64,000 bases of DNA from Bacillota bacterium (GTDB lineage: Bacteria > Bacillota > Clostridia > Acetivibrionales > DSM-1351), in assembly GCA_023409265.1 (NCBI GenBank), contig JAEYHZ010000008.1, positions 124,001 to 188,000 on the forward strand, in the 5' to 3' direction. The translations under genes were made by a program, and so were the position numbers. Each line of letters starts with the position of its first letter. Within the stretch, counting starts at the first letter, position 1. Positions 51,878 to 60,855 of this stretch are shown here, piece after piece. The notes below the pieces were generated by a model. It was not told the origin of the DNA and made no database searches. It worked only from the letters and a program-made list of their open reading frames with translations.

Positions 51878-53606
51878 TTGCCTCCTCCTTCTTCATTGAT
51901 ATTGATATGGTAATACCCGATTCCCGGTTATTACTCAATTTCATTTTCAACCCATCTCCATAAAAGAAGCTGAGTCTTGTATATACATTTTTCAGACCAA
52001 TACTGGTGTTATCATTGTTTTCCTTTTCTTCCGAGGAAAGCCAGCTGTTAATTGTTTCAAGCCTATCCTCTTCAATTTTTTCACCATTGTTTATTATTTC
52101 AAACACTACATAACCACCAACTATTTTTCCGCTGATCAAAAGTAAATTATAGTCACAGTTTCTGTCAAAGCCATGGACAAAGAAGTTTTCTACCAAGGGC
52201 TGCATCCAGAACTTAACCGTTTCCATTGCACGTACTTCATCTTCAACATCAATCTGAAAGTAGAACTTTCCGCTGAATTTAAATTCCATTATTTTCAAGT
52301 ACTTTGTAAGCATGGCCAGTTCGTTTTCAATTGTTATGACATCCTTGTTTTTTACCACATCCCGCAGCATTCCTCCCAGATTGAAAACTACTTCCGCAAC
52401 GCCTTCATCATTGTTTACCAGCGCATGAGATCTGATAACCTCAAGTGTATTATACAGGAAGTGCGGATTTATCTGCTGTTGCAGCGTTTTCATCTCGGCT
52501 TCCTTTTGTTTCAGCTTAAGAATATACTCCTTTTGTATATGCTCATCAAGCTGTTCCGACATATCGTTCAACTTTCCTGCTATTATACCGTATTCATCCT
52601 TGCGGCTTTTAATATCTATAGTTATAAATTTACCCGACTTAGCTTTATCTATGGCACGGGTAATCAGACTGAGATACTTTGCATCATAAGACATACGCAT
52701 TGCAATAAGTAAAGTAATCGATACAAAAATAAATAAAATCCCAAACAAAACAAATAAAAACATGGATTGATTCTGGAAAATAATATCACTGTTTTTAACC
52801 AGTGAAACCATCTTATAGCCATAACGCTCAGAGGTATAAACATTATAGTGTATTTCACTGAAGAAGCCCGAGTCAAGCTTGCCACTGTTTTTTTCGCTGT
52901 TGTAAATCTGACGGAACTGCTGCTTAAGCTTTTCGTCGGCATTGAAAAAAAGCTGTCCATCCTTACTCATTACTGCAACATGCACAATGGAGTTTTTATT
53001 TAAATTTCCAAAAATAGATTGAGCTCGAATCAGAAAGCTGACTTCACCCAGGGTTACAGACATATCTCCGGGTTGGGAGATTTTTTTTGTATAATTGTAT
53101 CCCTCCGCAATATTGTTTTTAATAGCTGCCTGATTTGCAATACGGAATCTCACTTGTGAAACTCCATTTGTTTCATAATATATGACATTTGAATTTTTAG
53201 ATGTCAAAAATAAAATTCTGGAAATAGAATACTGATTGGAGCGGACAAAGTTCTTTATGTCCTCAATAAAGTTGTTTCCCGTATCCTGAGCCGGTACTTC
53301 CTCTATTCGCTTCATCATATAGGTTTCAGCATCATTTCCGAAAAAACGCATGAAGTCCCGCAAAACCGGACGGTTCTGTTCCGAGTATAAACTTAAAAAA
53401 TAGCTGTCTATTTTTTGTATGTTAAACCCGATACTGTCCTGTGCAGCTTCAAATTCATAAAGTGTCTCCTGTTTTATCTGCTCCAGATGGCTGTTCAATA
53501 TCAACTGGAACAGGACAGTACAAACAATAGTACAGACTAAAAGCAGGGACAAAGTATATACAATAAAAGGCTTGCGGTAAACCTGCTTCTTTACAAATTC
53601 CAGCAT
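51852..53606 (-). CDS. sensor histidine kinase (YesM-like)
   Basis: A 584-residue LytS/YesM-family kinase. TM1 is at about 12-32, the extracellular sensor at about 33-275, TM2 at about 277-300, HAMP at about 305-360, the phospho-acceptor His in QQQINPHFLYNTLEVIRSHA (His_kinase domain), and an HATPase domain ending SIGLKNVYTRLSFFYGDG. The longer frame from 53678 lacks a ribosome site; AAAGG lies 9 bases before the ATG at 53606. Such kinases sense extracellular sugars, often through the binding protein. Confidence 0.93.
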   Translation of the reverse strand: MLEFVKKQVYRKPFIVYTLSLLLVCTIVCTVLFQLILNSHLEQIKQETLYEFEAAQDSIGFNIQKIDSYFLSLYSEQNRPVLRDFMRFFGNDAETYMMKRIEEVPAQDTGNNFIEDIKNFVRSNQYSISRILFLTSKNSNVIYYETNGVSQVRFRIANQAAIKNNIAEGYNYTKKISQPGDMSVTLGEVSFLIRAQSIFGNLNKNSIVHVAVMSKDGQLFFNADEKLKQQFRQIYNSEKNSGKLDSGFFSEIHYNVYTSERYGYKMVSLVKNSDIIFQNQSMFLFVLFGILFIFVSITLLIAMRMSYDAKYLSLITRAIDKAKSGKFITIDIKSRKDEYGIIAGKLNDMSEQLDEHIQKEYILKLKQKEAEMKTLQQQINPHFLYNTLEVIRSHALVNNDEGVAEVVFNLGGMLRDVVKNKDVITIENELAMLTKYLKIMEFKFSGKFYFQIDVEDEVRAMETVKFWMQPLVENFFVHGFDRNCDYNLLLISGKIVGGYVVFEIINNGEKIEEDRLETINSWLSSEEKENNDNTSIGLKNVYTRLSFFYGDGLKMKLSNNRESGITISISMKKEEANVSVADCR

Positions 53607-53692
53607 AATATTTTGCCTTTCATTACACTCCTGATAACTATATTTTATTTGTAATACTGACTTTTTCCCAGTATACATTTGTTATATTACAG

Positions 53693-53706
53693 TATAAAAA
53701 CGTTAG
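53693..53706. promoter_or_regulatory. probable regulator site upstream of the kinase gene
   Basis: TATAAAAACGTTAG, identical to 50800-50813, sits 87-100 bases upstream of the kinase start. A weaker relative (TATACATTTGTTA, 53672-53684) lies 21 bases away, about two helical turns. This suggests autoregulation of the two-component system. Confidence 0.55.
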
Positions 53707-53878
53707 ATTCAAGTGTGTAATCTTTCCTGTATGTGCCCTGGGGGTATAGTCAACTGGTTAGGAAATGACAGATCATTTTACTTAATTCCCTTTTAATTGC
53801 AATAAAGTGTAACATTTTTAATTCAGTTTACATAATGTTGTATCAAGGGGATAAAAAAATAATGAAAGGATAATAAAT

Positions 53879-54329
53879 ATGTCTAAGGAATTAAATGGTG
53901 ATTTTTCCGGAGATAGTTTTGGCAAACTGATTTGCAAATATGTCGGGGAAACAGTAACAATTTTCACCAAAAGCGGCGGTCAATCAGGCTCAGGCTTTAC
54001 CGGTGTTGTATTATCTGTCCAATGATTGTTTCGTACGATTAATCACCAGAATTGGTCCTGCTCCCGGCTGTGCTTTAGGAAATGCGTGTAACCGAAGCGG
54101 TCACGGCCATTATTCCTGTGGTAGTGGTGCTGCAGGGGCCGGTTACCTAAACGGCTATGATAACCGTTGCGGCGGAAACTTCGGTGGATGCGGTAAAGGT
54201 ATCGGATCTGGCGGGGGAAAAGGATCAGATTCTGCAGGCGGCTTTGATGGTTATCCTGTCTACAATGTGGGATCAGTAACTGATATACCAATAGATTCTA
54301 TAGCTTCCTTTGTTCACAATGCAGTCTAA
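53879..54329 (+). pseudogene. glycine-rich spore-type protein interrupted by a one-base frameshift
   Basis: A good AAAGGA site precedes the ATG at 53879. The first frame reads MSKELNGDFSGDSFGKLICK through GQSGSGFTGVVLSVQ and stops at 54023-54025. Removing one base near 54019-54020 (a CC) joins it to the next frame, which continues NDCFVRLITRIGPAPGCALG, then a Gly/Cys-rich region and IPIDSIASFVHNAV to 54329. The joined product would be 149 residues. The break may be a real mutation or a sequencing error. The first half looks like a small beta-barrel (KYVGETVTIFTKSGG). The function is unknown; cell-surface or spore-surface location is a guess. Confidence 0.8.
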
Positions 54330-54417
54330 AAAGTTCAGGATATTTTACAAAAGACAACAAGGTTATGGGGCAGTAATAAAGCGACCCCAAATATAACTGT
54401 CATAAGCTCCTTTCGCT

Positions 54418-54450
54418 AACCGAGCCCTGCTTACCACAGGGCTTGGTTTT
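54418..54450 (+). terminator. terminator after the glycine-rich gene
   Basis: AGCCCTG (54423-54429) pairs with CAGGGCT (54436-54442), with flanking AACC/GGTT pairing and a T run. It also faces the converging kinase gene. Confidence 0.85.
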
Positions 54451-54504
54451 GTCTGTAAAAGCATACACTTTCCGGTATATTATTAATACCTGGAAATTCA
54501 TTGT

Positions 54505-55401
54505 TTAACTGCATAGTGGAAGTTCAACCATAACTGTCAGCTCAGTCCCATCCATGCTCGCACTTACAGCACCCTCCATCTGCTCTGCAAGCAGCTTTAC
54601 GATGGACAATCCAAGGCCGGTAGTAACCTTGCTTCTTGCCCTGTCACCAGTGTAGAACCTGTCAAAAATACGGCTCACATCAACTTCTGCAGCATTATTC
54701 ACAGGATTTTGGAAGGATAGAACAGCCTTGCCATTAGAGGGTTTAAGTTTAACCTTTATATTTCCCGCGGAATGAGCTTCGCAATTTCGTATGAGATTCT
54801 GTACTATTCGCACTGTCATTCCCTGATCGGCCATTATAAACAAAGAGGGTGCCTCATCCAGCTGAACCATAAGTCCGCGCTCCTCAAAGGAAGCTACTGA
54901 TGCAGCAAGGCATTCGGTTACAAGGTTTGTTATATTGGTTCGCTCCAGGTTGAGCGTCAAATCAGCATTTACCAGATAGGAATACTCAAAAAAGCTTTCA
55001 ATTAAGCCACCCAATTCTCCGGCATATTTTTGGGCTATTTGAAGTTTTTTCTTCTGATCAGGTGTCAGACTGCTATTCTCCAAAAGCTGCTGGTAGCCTT
55101 TTATGGCTGTAAGAGGAGTTCTCAGATCATGTGAAATATTAGCGATAAGCTCCTTGAATCTCCTTTCCTCACGAACTACCTCAAGGCGGAGAGTTTCCTC
55201 CGCCTTCAAACACTTGTTAATATTTTCTGTTAATTTATTCAGCTCTGGATTAATAAGTTCATGACTGACCGGCTGTCTTGTATTTCCCTTCAGCCTGTTT
55301 TCCAACTGCCGGTTGATATTCCGCAGTTGCAGGTGGAGAAGGATGAGATAAACTAAAAGTAAAACAATAATTAAAATCAGCATACTTGATATAAATATCA
55401 A
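54505..55401 (-). CDS. sensor histidine kinase of the ABC exporter cluster
   Basis: A 298-residue kinase with one N-terminal membrane helix (about 5-22) and no sensor domain. The H-box is ELIANISHDLRTPLTAIKGY (about residues 85-104); the N-box (VRIVQNLIRNCEAHSAG) and the G-box (TTGLGLSIVKLLAEQMEG) are complete. Small kinases like this act with ABC transporters that sense or export peptides. It is last in the run regulator-ATPase-permease-kinase. The start is a TTG behind GGTGG. Confidence 0.9.
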   Translation of the reverse strand: MIFISSMLILIIVLLLVYLILLHLQLRNINRQLENRLKGNTRQPVSHELINPELNKLTENINKCLKAEETLRLEVVREERRFKELIANISHDLRTPLTAIKGYQQLLENSSLTPDQKKKLQIAQKYAGELGGLIESFFEYSYLVNADLTLNLERTNITNLVTECLAASVASFEERGLMVQLDEAPSLFIMADQGMTVRIVQNLIRNCEAHSAGNIKVKLKPSNGKAVLSFQNPVNNAAEVDVSRIFDRFYTGDRARSKVTTGLGLSIVKLLAEQMEGAVSASMDGTELTVMVELPLCS

Positions 55402-55417
55402 ACCTTCACCACCCTTC

Positions 55418-55477
55418 TTTACCAGTTTATCCGTTACCCGAAACTAATTTACCAGTTTATCCGTTGCCTGAAACTAA
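55418..55477. repeat. 30-bp tandem duplication
   Basis: Two adjacent 30-base copies, 55418-55447 and 55448-55477, both beginning TTTACCAGTTTATCCGTT and ending GAAACTAA, with two differences. They fill most of the gap between the permease stop and the kinase start. Confidence 0.93.
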
Positions 55478-55488
55478 ATAATGCATTT

Positions 55489-56295
55489 TTACTTGATCTC
55501 TGATTTTCTGAATATGCTGTGCGCTGCCGCAAGCATAACTATTATACATATTAAGCTTACAATCAGTGCCTTAACAATGTCACCGGCAGCGGTATCAACA
55601 GTCAGGAACGAATAATCGCCTCCATAAGGAGTAGCTGAGTAAATAGTGTCAAATACTTCCGAGCTGTTTTTTAGGCCTAAAAGCTGAGCATTGAGGAGAG
55701 TTACACCGTAATATATTGCAACTACTAAAACCGGCCTTTTAAGAGTAATAGCCAAAGGAACACATAGGCTCAGCTGAGCACTATATACAATAACAATGGT
55801 AAACATGACAATGAGCAGCTTGACTATTTTGGAAAAACTTAAGGCCATACCGGCATTTTTTGTTAATAAATAGAGAAATCCGATACTCATATTGCCCATG
55901 TTGAAATCAGCGCCGGTACTAACAGCTACAACGGCCGCAACAGCATATGGAACAAGGATGAATGCTACTGCACAGAAAAAGGCTATTGCTTTACTTATTA
56001 CAATTGTGATTCGCTTTGTTCCGCAAGTAATAGCCTCATGAATGGTTTTATTATCAAAATCACTGCATATGAAAACTCCAGCCAAAACAGCCCCAAGAAT
56101 ACTTATTACGTTTATATCGGAAAACAGAAAACCTATTCCCGTCGATCCCGGATCAATCTTACCCCGGGGTATCATGTACGCCATAACCGTCATTATCACT
56201 GCACATAAGGCTGTAATTCCAAATACTATCTTTATAGCCGAAGATTTAAACATTTTATACATTTCAGCAGCAAACACATTAAGCATGACTTTCAC
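55489..56295 (-). CDS. ABC-2 type transporter permease
   Basis: A 268-residue permease with six helices. A large extracellular segment after TM1, the GVFICSDFDNKTIHEAITCG loop and repeated hydrophobic blocks fit the ABC-2 (BcrB/lantibiotic immunity) type. It overlaps the ATPase gene by 17 bases. With the two-component genes around it, it likely exports or detoxifies a peptide or antibiotic; the cargo is not known. Confidence 0.88.
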   Translation of the reverse strand: MKVMLNVFAAEMYKMFKSSAIKIVFGITALCAVIMTVMAYMIPRGKIDPGSTGIGFLFSDINVISILGAVLAGVFICSDFDNKTIHEAITCGTKRITIVISKAIAFFCAVAFILVPYAVAAVVAVSTGADFNMGNMSIGFLYLLTKNAGMALSFSKIVKLLIVMFTIVIVYSAQLSLCVPLAITLKRPVLVVAIYYGVTLLNAQLLGLKNSSEVFDTIYSATPYGGDYSFLTVDTAAGDIVKALIVSLICIIVMLAAAHSIFRKSEIK

Positions 56296-57211
56296 CCCCT
56301 ATAACAGATATAAAGTAGTTTTCAAGAGTATCTCCCTGAATGGAGTAATCGGTGATTACTATACCATTGTCAAAGATTGCTCTGGCCACTATCTCTTTTT
56401 TGTCCAGATAATCATAGAGCTTTATTTTCTTATCCGGCATAACCTTATAGTTTGTGGTTTTAAGCTGCATTTCCAGAACGCTAACCAGCTTCTCAGGCTG
56501 ATCACATCCTATCAGAATATGATGCTTGCAGTTTTCTTCCAGTTGTTCAAGGGTTATGGATTGTTTTATTACTCCATGGTGAATAATTATATAGTCGGTT
56601 GCTACCTGATACAGCTCAGGAAGATTGTGGCTGGAAATGAGAATGGTCATATGCCTTTCCTCACACAGCTTGTTTATCAAATTTCTTATCTCGATAACAC
56701 CTATAGGATCAAGTCCGTTTATGGGCTCATCCAAAATCAAGAGTTCGGGGTCTCCCAGCAAAGCTATAGCTATGCCAAGACGTTGCTTCATACCAAGTGA
56801 AAAGTTCTTTGCTTTCTTTTTGCCGGTATCGCTTAACCCGACCAATCCCAGAAGTTCCTTTTCAGTGGTCTTACTTGGAATACCGCGGATAAGTCTGTGA
56901 TATCTAAGGTTTTCTTCGGCAGACATATACGGTATCAAGCTTGGATATTCAATCATGCAGCCCAATCTTTTTCTTTGTGCTTGTAAATTTCTATTTCCTG
57001 TGTGGCCAAAAAGCTCAATGGTTCCATCAGTTGGGAAAGTGAGTCCGGCCACCATACGCATCAAGGTGGTCTTACCTGCTCCGTTTTGTCCTATCAATCC
57101 ATATATTTTTCCTGCTTCCAGCGAAACCGAGACACCTTGCAGTACATAAGCACCATGATAGCTTTTAGTCAGGTTATGGGTTTTCAGTACATATTTTTTC
57201 ATTATCATCAT
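56279..57211 (-). CDS. ABC transporter ATP-binding protein (BcrA-like)
   Basis: A 310-residue ATPase. Walker A GQNGAGKTTLMR (about 38-49), Q-loop LGCMIEYPS, signature FSLGMKQRLGIAIALL, Walker B LLILDEPINGLDP and switch His (ILISSHNLPE) are all intact. The C-terminal extension (about 220-310) is typical of BcrA-type exporters. Three ATGs lie within 12 bases of the start; 57208 has the best spacing from AGGGG. Paired with the following permease. Confidence 0.95.
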   Translation of the reverse strand: MMIMKKYVLKTHNLTKSYHGAYVLQGVSVSLEAGKIYGLIGQNGAGKTTLMRMVAGLTFPTDGTIELFGHTGNRNLQAQRKRLGCMIEYPSLIPYMSAEENLRYHRLIRGIPSKTTEKELLGLVGLSDTGKKKAKNFSLGMKQRLGIAIALLGDPELLILDEPINGLDPIGVIEIRNLINKLCEERHMTILISSHNLPELYQVATDYIIIHHGVIKQSITLEQLEENCKHHILIGCDQPEKLVSVLEMQLKTTNYKVMPDKKIKLYDYLDKKEIVARAIFDNGIVITDYSIQGDTLENYFISVIGGESHA

Positions 57212-57307
57212 CTGCCCCTTTCTATATCTAAAGTATAATTTTTAAAGGTTTAGAAAAGGTTAAGGGGCGAAAGAAAAAAGTAAAGATTCAGATAAGTTTA
57301 TTTTTCG

Positions 57308-58006
57308 TCATGAGTCCTTAAACAGACGATAACCAAGTCCCCAAACAGTCTCTATATACTCATTATCCGGGTTTGCCGCTTTTAATTTGCTGCGCAGATT
57401 GCTCATATGTGTTTTTACGGCATTATCATCACCTAAATATGTATCCTGCCAGATAGTTTCATAAAGGTTGGCTTTGGTAAAAACTTTGGTCCGATTTTTA
57501 ATGAGAATTTCAATAATGTGATATTCCTTGGCAGTCAGATCAAGTTCTATATTATTGACTGTAATACGTTTTGAGTTGACATCCACCAGCATATCCTTGT
57601 ACTGCAGCATTTTTTCAACCCGGGTTTGCCTGTGGAATCTCCGGAGGTTTGCCTCCACTCTTGCAACAACCTCTCCAAGGTCAAAGGGCTTAGTTATATA
57701 GTCATCTGCACCCAATCTTAAAAAATCAATTTTTGTATTTATCAGGTCCTTTGCAGATATGATCAGTACAGGAGTATCTGAAAACTCACGAACTTCCTTT
57801 AGTATCTCATCCCCGCTTTTATACGGAAGCATTATATCAAGCAATATCAGATCGTATTGGTTTTCCCTTATTTCCTTAAGCCCGTCAGTACCAGTAAATA
57901 CGGAAACAACCTCAAAACCTGCATCTAAAAGCACTTCTGCCAGCATTTTATTTACATCTGCATTATCTTCAACGATTAGAATTTTGTCCATAACTGTCTT
58001 CTCCAT
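57308..58006 (-). CDS. OmpR-type response regulator
   Basis: A 232-residue regulator: receiver (about 1-120; ILIVEDNADV, phospho-Asp in DLILLDIMLP, KPFDLGE) and a winged-helix DNA-binding domain (about 135-230; LTAKEYHIIEILIKN, TYLGDDNAVKTHMSNLRSKL, ETVWGLGYRL). It begins the run with ATPase, permease and kinase, 97 bases upstream of the ATPase. A GGAGA site supports the ATG five codons in (57991) as an alternative start. Confidence 0.94.
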   Translation of the reverse strand: MEKTVMDKILIVEDNADVNKMLAEVLLDAGFEVVSVFTGTDGLKEIRENQYDLILLDIMLPYKSGDEILKEVREFSDTPVLIISAKDLINTKIDFLRLGADDYITKPFDLGEVVARVEANLRRFHRQTRVEKMLQYKDMLVDVNSKRITVNNIELDLTAKEYHIIEILIKNRTKVFTKANLYETIWQDTYLGDDNAVKTHMSNLRSKLKAANPDNEYIETVWGLGYRLFKDS

Positions 58007-58024
58007 ATTGGTTCTGCCTCAGCT

Positions 58025-58531
58025 TTACAGCTTCTTCTCATATAAGTAAAATAAGCCTTTTCGCCAATATATTTCTCCTGATCTCCTGTATCCAAGTTTC
58101 TCGTACATCCGGAGAGCTGTAGGGTTTTTCGAAAAAGCATCCAATCGGACACATTCAATCCCCTTGTTCCTCAGATATTCTTCAATCAGCTGAAGAGTCA
58201 TACTCCCAATACCTCTTCCTTGAAAATCAGGATTTACACATAGTCTATGTATTACAAAATAACTTGAATCTTTATATTGCCAATTTCCATCTGCATATTC
58301 ATCATCACATTCCTGATTTAATACAAATATGGAAGCCACCTGATTGTCAATTTCACATAAGAACATTTCATTGTTTAAAATATCTTTATGTAATAGCTCT
58401 TCATCCGGATATAGCTCATCCCACTGAAAAATACCGGCTTCCTCCATTACTCCAATAGCTTTTCTAACCATTTTCGTAATTAAATTTAAATCTTCAAGTT
58501 TAGCTTTTCTTAAATAAATTTTGTCGTTCAT
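58025..58531 (-). CDS. GNAT acetyltransferase
   Basis: A 168-residue GNAT protein with the acetyl-CoA loop PDFQGRGIGSMTLQLIEEYL (about 112-131) and the C-terminal AFSKNPTALRMYEKLGYRRSG. Substrate not known. It is 19 bases upstream of the OmpR-type regulator on the same strand, so it may be the first gene of that transcript. Confidence 0.87.
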   Translation of the reverse strand: MNDKIYLRKAKLEDLNLITKMVRKAIGVMEEAGIFQWDELYPDEELLHKDILNNEMFLCEIDNQVASIFVLNQECDDEYADGNWQYKDSSYFVIHRLCVNPDFQGRGIGSMTLQLIEEYLRNKGIECVRLDAFSKNPTALRMYEKLGYRRSGEIYWRKGLFYLYEKKL

Positions 58532-58605
58532 TCTTCCATCCTAACTATAATATTTGTAACATACTTTTCAAATAATGCTTTAATATATTTTACTTGATCT
58601 TGCTT

Positions 58606-59478
58606 TTATAAACAACGGATACACTTACTATTATTTCCGTTTTTCTTAAATAGAATATTCTCAGCCAGGACAGTAAACTCAATCAACCCCAGGCTTTTGT
58701 CCTGAAGCAGCGCATGCAATTCATATTTTCCGTCAATTATATATATTTCTTCATAAAGCCACCAGGCGTCTTCCAGCAAAGCATCCTGTTTAATTATTCT
58801 GAAATTTTCAAGCTTCATTTCTTCTATATCGGTGAAAAAACCTGGATTGTCAAAAGTAATTGTTAAGCTCTTTTCATTTTCTTCCATTTTATTAATATCA
58901 CAATAGTGGAAATGAATATTGTCTATAATATTTTTATCAAATGACTTTAACTCATTTTCATAATATTTTCCATACTCTTTTCTTGTGGCTTCTACCAACC
59001 TTCTATTCTCCTCGCAAAACCGCGTAACGTCTTCTATTACCAGCCTGGAAGCTTTATCAAAAACGAAAACACGTAAATCAGCTATTTTTTTCAGAATTTC
59101 TTGAGGTAATTTTTTTTGGGCATCCTGTTGCCTGTAAATAAAAGCTTTGTGAAATTGATCACATTCCTTCTCCCGGTTAAAGGGTTCAAGCAAATTATAG
59201 TTTACTTTTGCCGTTTCCCACTTCAACTGGTAAGCTTCCCTGCTTGCTTTATCGTCTGATAAACTCTCATCTATATTTTCTGTTTCATCAGGTAAAAGAT
59301 CATTAAATGATACTGACGCAATCTCTTGTTGCAATGTCAGCCACTCATTTAATTTCTGATCATACAGTTGCTGAAAATACTCTTCGGAGAAGGTTTCAGC
59401 TTCTTTAGCCTCCTCCAAAAGCAGGTGAAGACTGGTTTTCTGACATAACCCATACCATTCCTTTGTAAAGTACTTCAT
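58606..59478 (-). CDS. DUF4085 family protein
   Basis: A 290-residue soluble protein matching DUF4085, with the family start MKYFTKEWYGLCQKTSLH and the C-terminal EDAWWLYEEIYIIDGKYELH. It is mixed helix and sheet with no catalytic motif I recognise. The frame opens at 59550, but GGGGGA lies 9 bases before the ATG at 59478, where the conserved part begins. Role unknown. Confidence 0.82.
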   Translation of the reverse strand: MKYFTKEWYGLCQKTSLHLLLEEAKEAETFSEEYFQQLYDQKLNEWLTLQQEIASVSFNDLLPDETENIDESLSDDKASREAYQLKWETAKVNYNLLEPFNREKECDQFHKAFIYRQQDAQKKLPQEILKKIADLRVFVFDKASRLVIEDVTRFCEENRRLVEATRKEYGKYYENELKSFDKNIIDNIHFHYCDINKMEENEKSLTITFDNPGFFTDIEEMKLENFRIIKQDALLEDAWWLYEEIYIIDGKYELHALLQDKSLGLIEFTVLAENILFKKNGNNSKCIRCL

Positions 59479-59539
59479 TGTCTTATATCCCCCAATAATA
59501 TTAAAGTTTAATTTTAGTAACTGCAAATCTTCTGTACTA

Positions 59540-60043
59540 TTAACAGTCAATCCAAATATAATGCCTTTCAGCGTTTACCTTTTCTATTACCCCGTTATTT
59601 TTAAGAGCCACCTTAATGGAACCGATATTATTGTTTCTGATAGTAAGTAATAATCTGTCGATTTTTATCTTCAATGCTTCCTCTGTTAACATTTTAAGCA
59701 GAAGAGTCCCGTATCCCTTATTTCGTTCACCGTGCCGTATTGCATAACCGGCATTACCGCCTTCTTCCATTAACTTGTCAGTTAAAAAATGACGAATCTT
59801 ACCCATACCCACCGGATTTCCGTTCACATACAGCCAATAAGTGGTTGTGGGAACCTTCCAATTATCCTGGAGTTCTGTAGCTTTTGATAATTCATCGCTG
59901 CGAATTAGCCATTGCTTATACTCTTCAAAGGTTTTTCCATTCATTGGATTAATAAGGCCATTTTCATCTTTGGGAATTTCCTGCAGCATATGGTAGATGT
60001 CAGTATCGTCATTAACTGATAATTTTCTCAACTCAAAATTCAT
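59540..60043 (-). CDS. GNAT acetyltransferase
   Basis: A 167-residue GNAT protein. Acetyl-CoA loop region: NAGYAIRHGERNKGYGTLLLK (here the last 20 residues of that stretch are the P-loop analogue), followed by LLLTIRNNNIGSIKVALKN. The N-terminal KDENGLINPMNGKTFEEYKQ marks the subgroup seen in Firmicutes near small hydrolases. Substrate unknown. It is 62 bases upstream of the DUF4085 ATG at 59478, on the same strand. Confidence 0.85.
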   Translation of the reverse strand: MNFELRKLSVNDDTDIYHMLQEIPKDENGLINPMNGKTFEEYKQWLIRSDELSKATELQDNWKVPTTTYWLYVNGNPVGMGKIRHFLTDKLMEEGGNAGYAIRHGERNKGYGTLLLKMLTEEALKIKIDRLLLTIRNNNIGSIKVALKNNGVIEKVNAERHYIWIDC

Positions 60044-60124
60044 ACTATGTTTTCCCCTTCCGAACTTGTATAACTTACATGGAAAATCCTACCAGATCAG
60101 AGTTCAACAGATACCATAAATAAG

Positions 60125-60241
60125 CTATAAAACGCTGTCTGGTCCCTTATACCTTTTGAATATTTCAGGGTCTGCATATTTCCCTTCGTGCATAATCGCG
60201 TTTGCAGGACAGAAATTATAACACCTCATGCAGGCAGTACA
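60125..60241 (-). pseudogene. C-terminal remnant of a ferredoxin-type (EFR1-like) protein
   Basis: The minus strand from 60241 reads CTACMRCYNFCPANAIMHEG then KYADPEIFKRYKGPDSVL and a stop (60125-60127). The CxxCxxCxxxCP cluster is a complete 4Fe-4S binding motif, and the tail resembles the end of EFR1-type flavodoxin-ferredoxin fusions. Nothing upstream encodes the rest of the protein, so this is a fragment. Confidence 0.7.
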
Positions 60242-60298
60242 AAAAGATAATAAAATTCATAACTTATCTCCATATAACGTATTTATGTAAAATACCCA

Positions 60299-60796
60299 TC
60301 AAAGAAATTCAGCAATACTTAGATCACCATTATCAGACAGTTTTAATATCTTATTCTCATATTGCTCCAACATAGCTTCAAATTTGTTTCTGTTCACTTC
60401 AAAGTCATTTGTCCATTTGTACATGAGTTTCAGCATTTTAAGGTTGGATTTGTAATGACATTTTTCAATTCTTAATTGCTGCTTAATATATCTTTTAAAA
60501 ATACGTAATTTTCTTTTCCAAAGAGGAGGATCCAGGAATATGATTGTGTCCGCCAGTTCAAATAAACAATGGCAGGATATTCGATAAGTTCCTTCAATAA
60601 TCCAATTTTCATTTTTATCAATATCATGTATGACTTCAAGCTGCTGTTCGGGTGAACGTTTGTATCTCCCTGTTTCACTGTTGCAGTAGATTATGCAATC
60701 CAGCTCAAACCATGGAATATGAAGGTGTTCTGAAAGTTGTTTTGCAAGAGTGGTTTTACCACTGGCAACAATTCCGACAATATATATCTTATTCAT
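60299..60796 (-). CDS. P-loop nucleotide kinase-like protein (FlaR type)
   Basis: A 165-residue P-loop protein. Walker A is GIVASGKTTLAKQLSEHL (about 8-25), followed by WFELDCIIY, EGTYRISCH and a typical DTIIFLDPPLWKRKLRIFKR region. It matches the DNA-topology-modulation FlaR-like group of small kinases. Real activity unknown. It stands alone between a ferredoxin remnant and a NUDIX gene. Confidence 0.84.
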   Translation of the reverse strand: MNKIYIVGIVASGKTTLAKQLSEHLHIPWFELDCIIYCNSETGRYKRSPEQQLEVIHDIDKNENWIIEGTYRISCHCLFELADTIIFLDPPLWKRKLRIFKRYIKQQLRIEKCHYKSNLKMLKLMYKWTNDFEVNRNKFEAMLEQYENKILKLSDNGDLSIAEFL

Positions 60797-60855
60797 CTTT
60801 TCTGCCCTTTTCTAAGGTCAAAGCTACCTGGATTTATATAGTATTAAATATAGTG

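Noticed and set aside
53740..53768. Sequence GGGGGTATAGTCAACTGGTTA, like the 5' end and D arm of a tRNA
   Set aside because: No anticodon arm, T arm or matching acceptor strand follows, so it is at most a decayed fragment; I saw no integrated element next to it.
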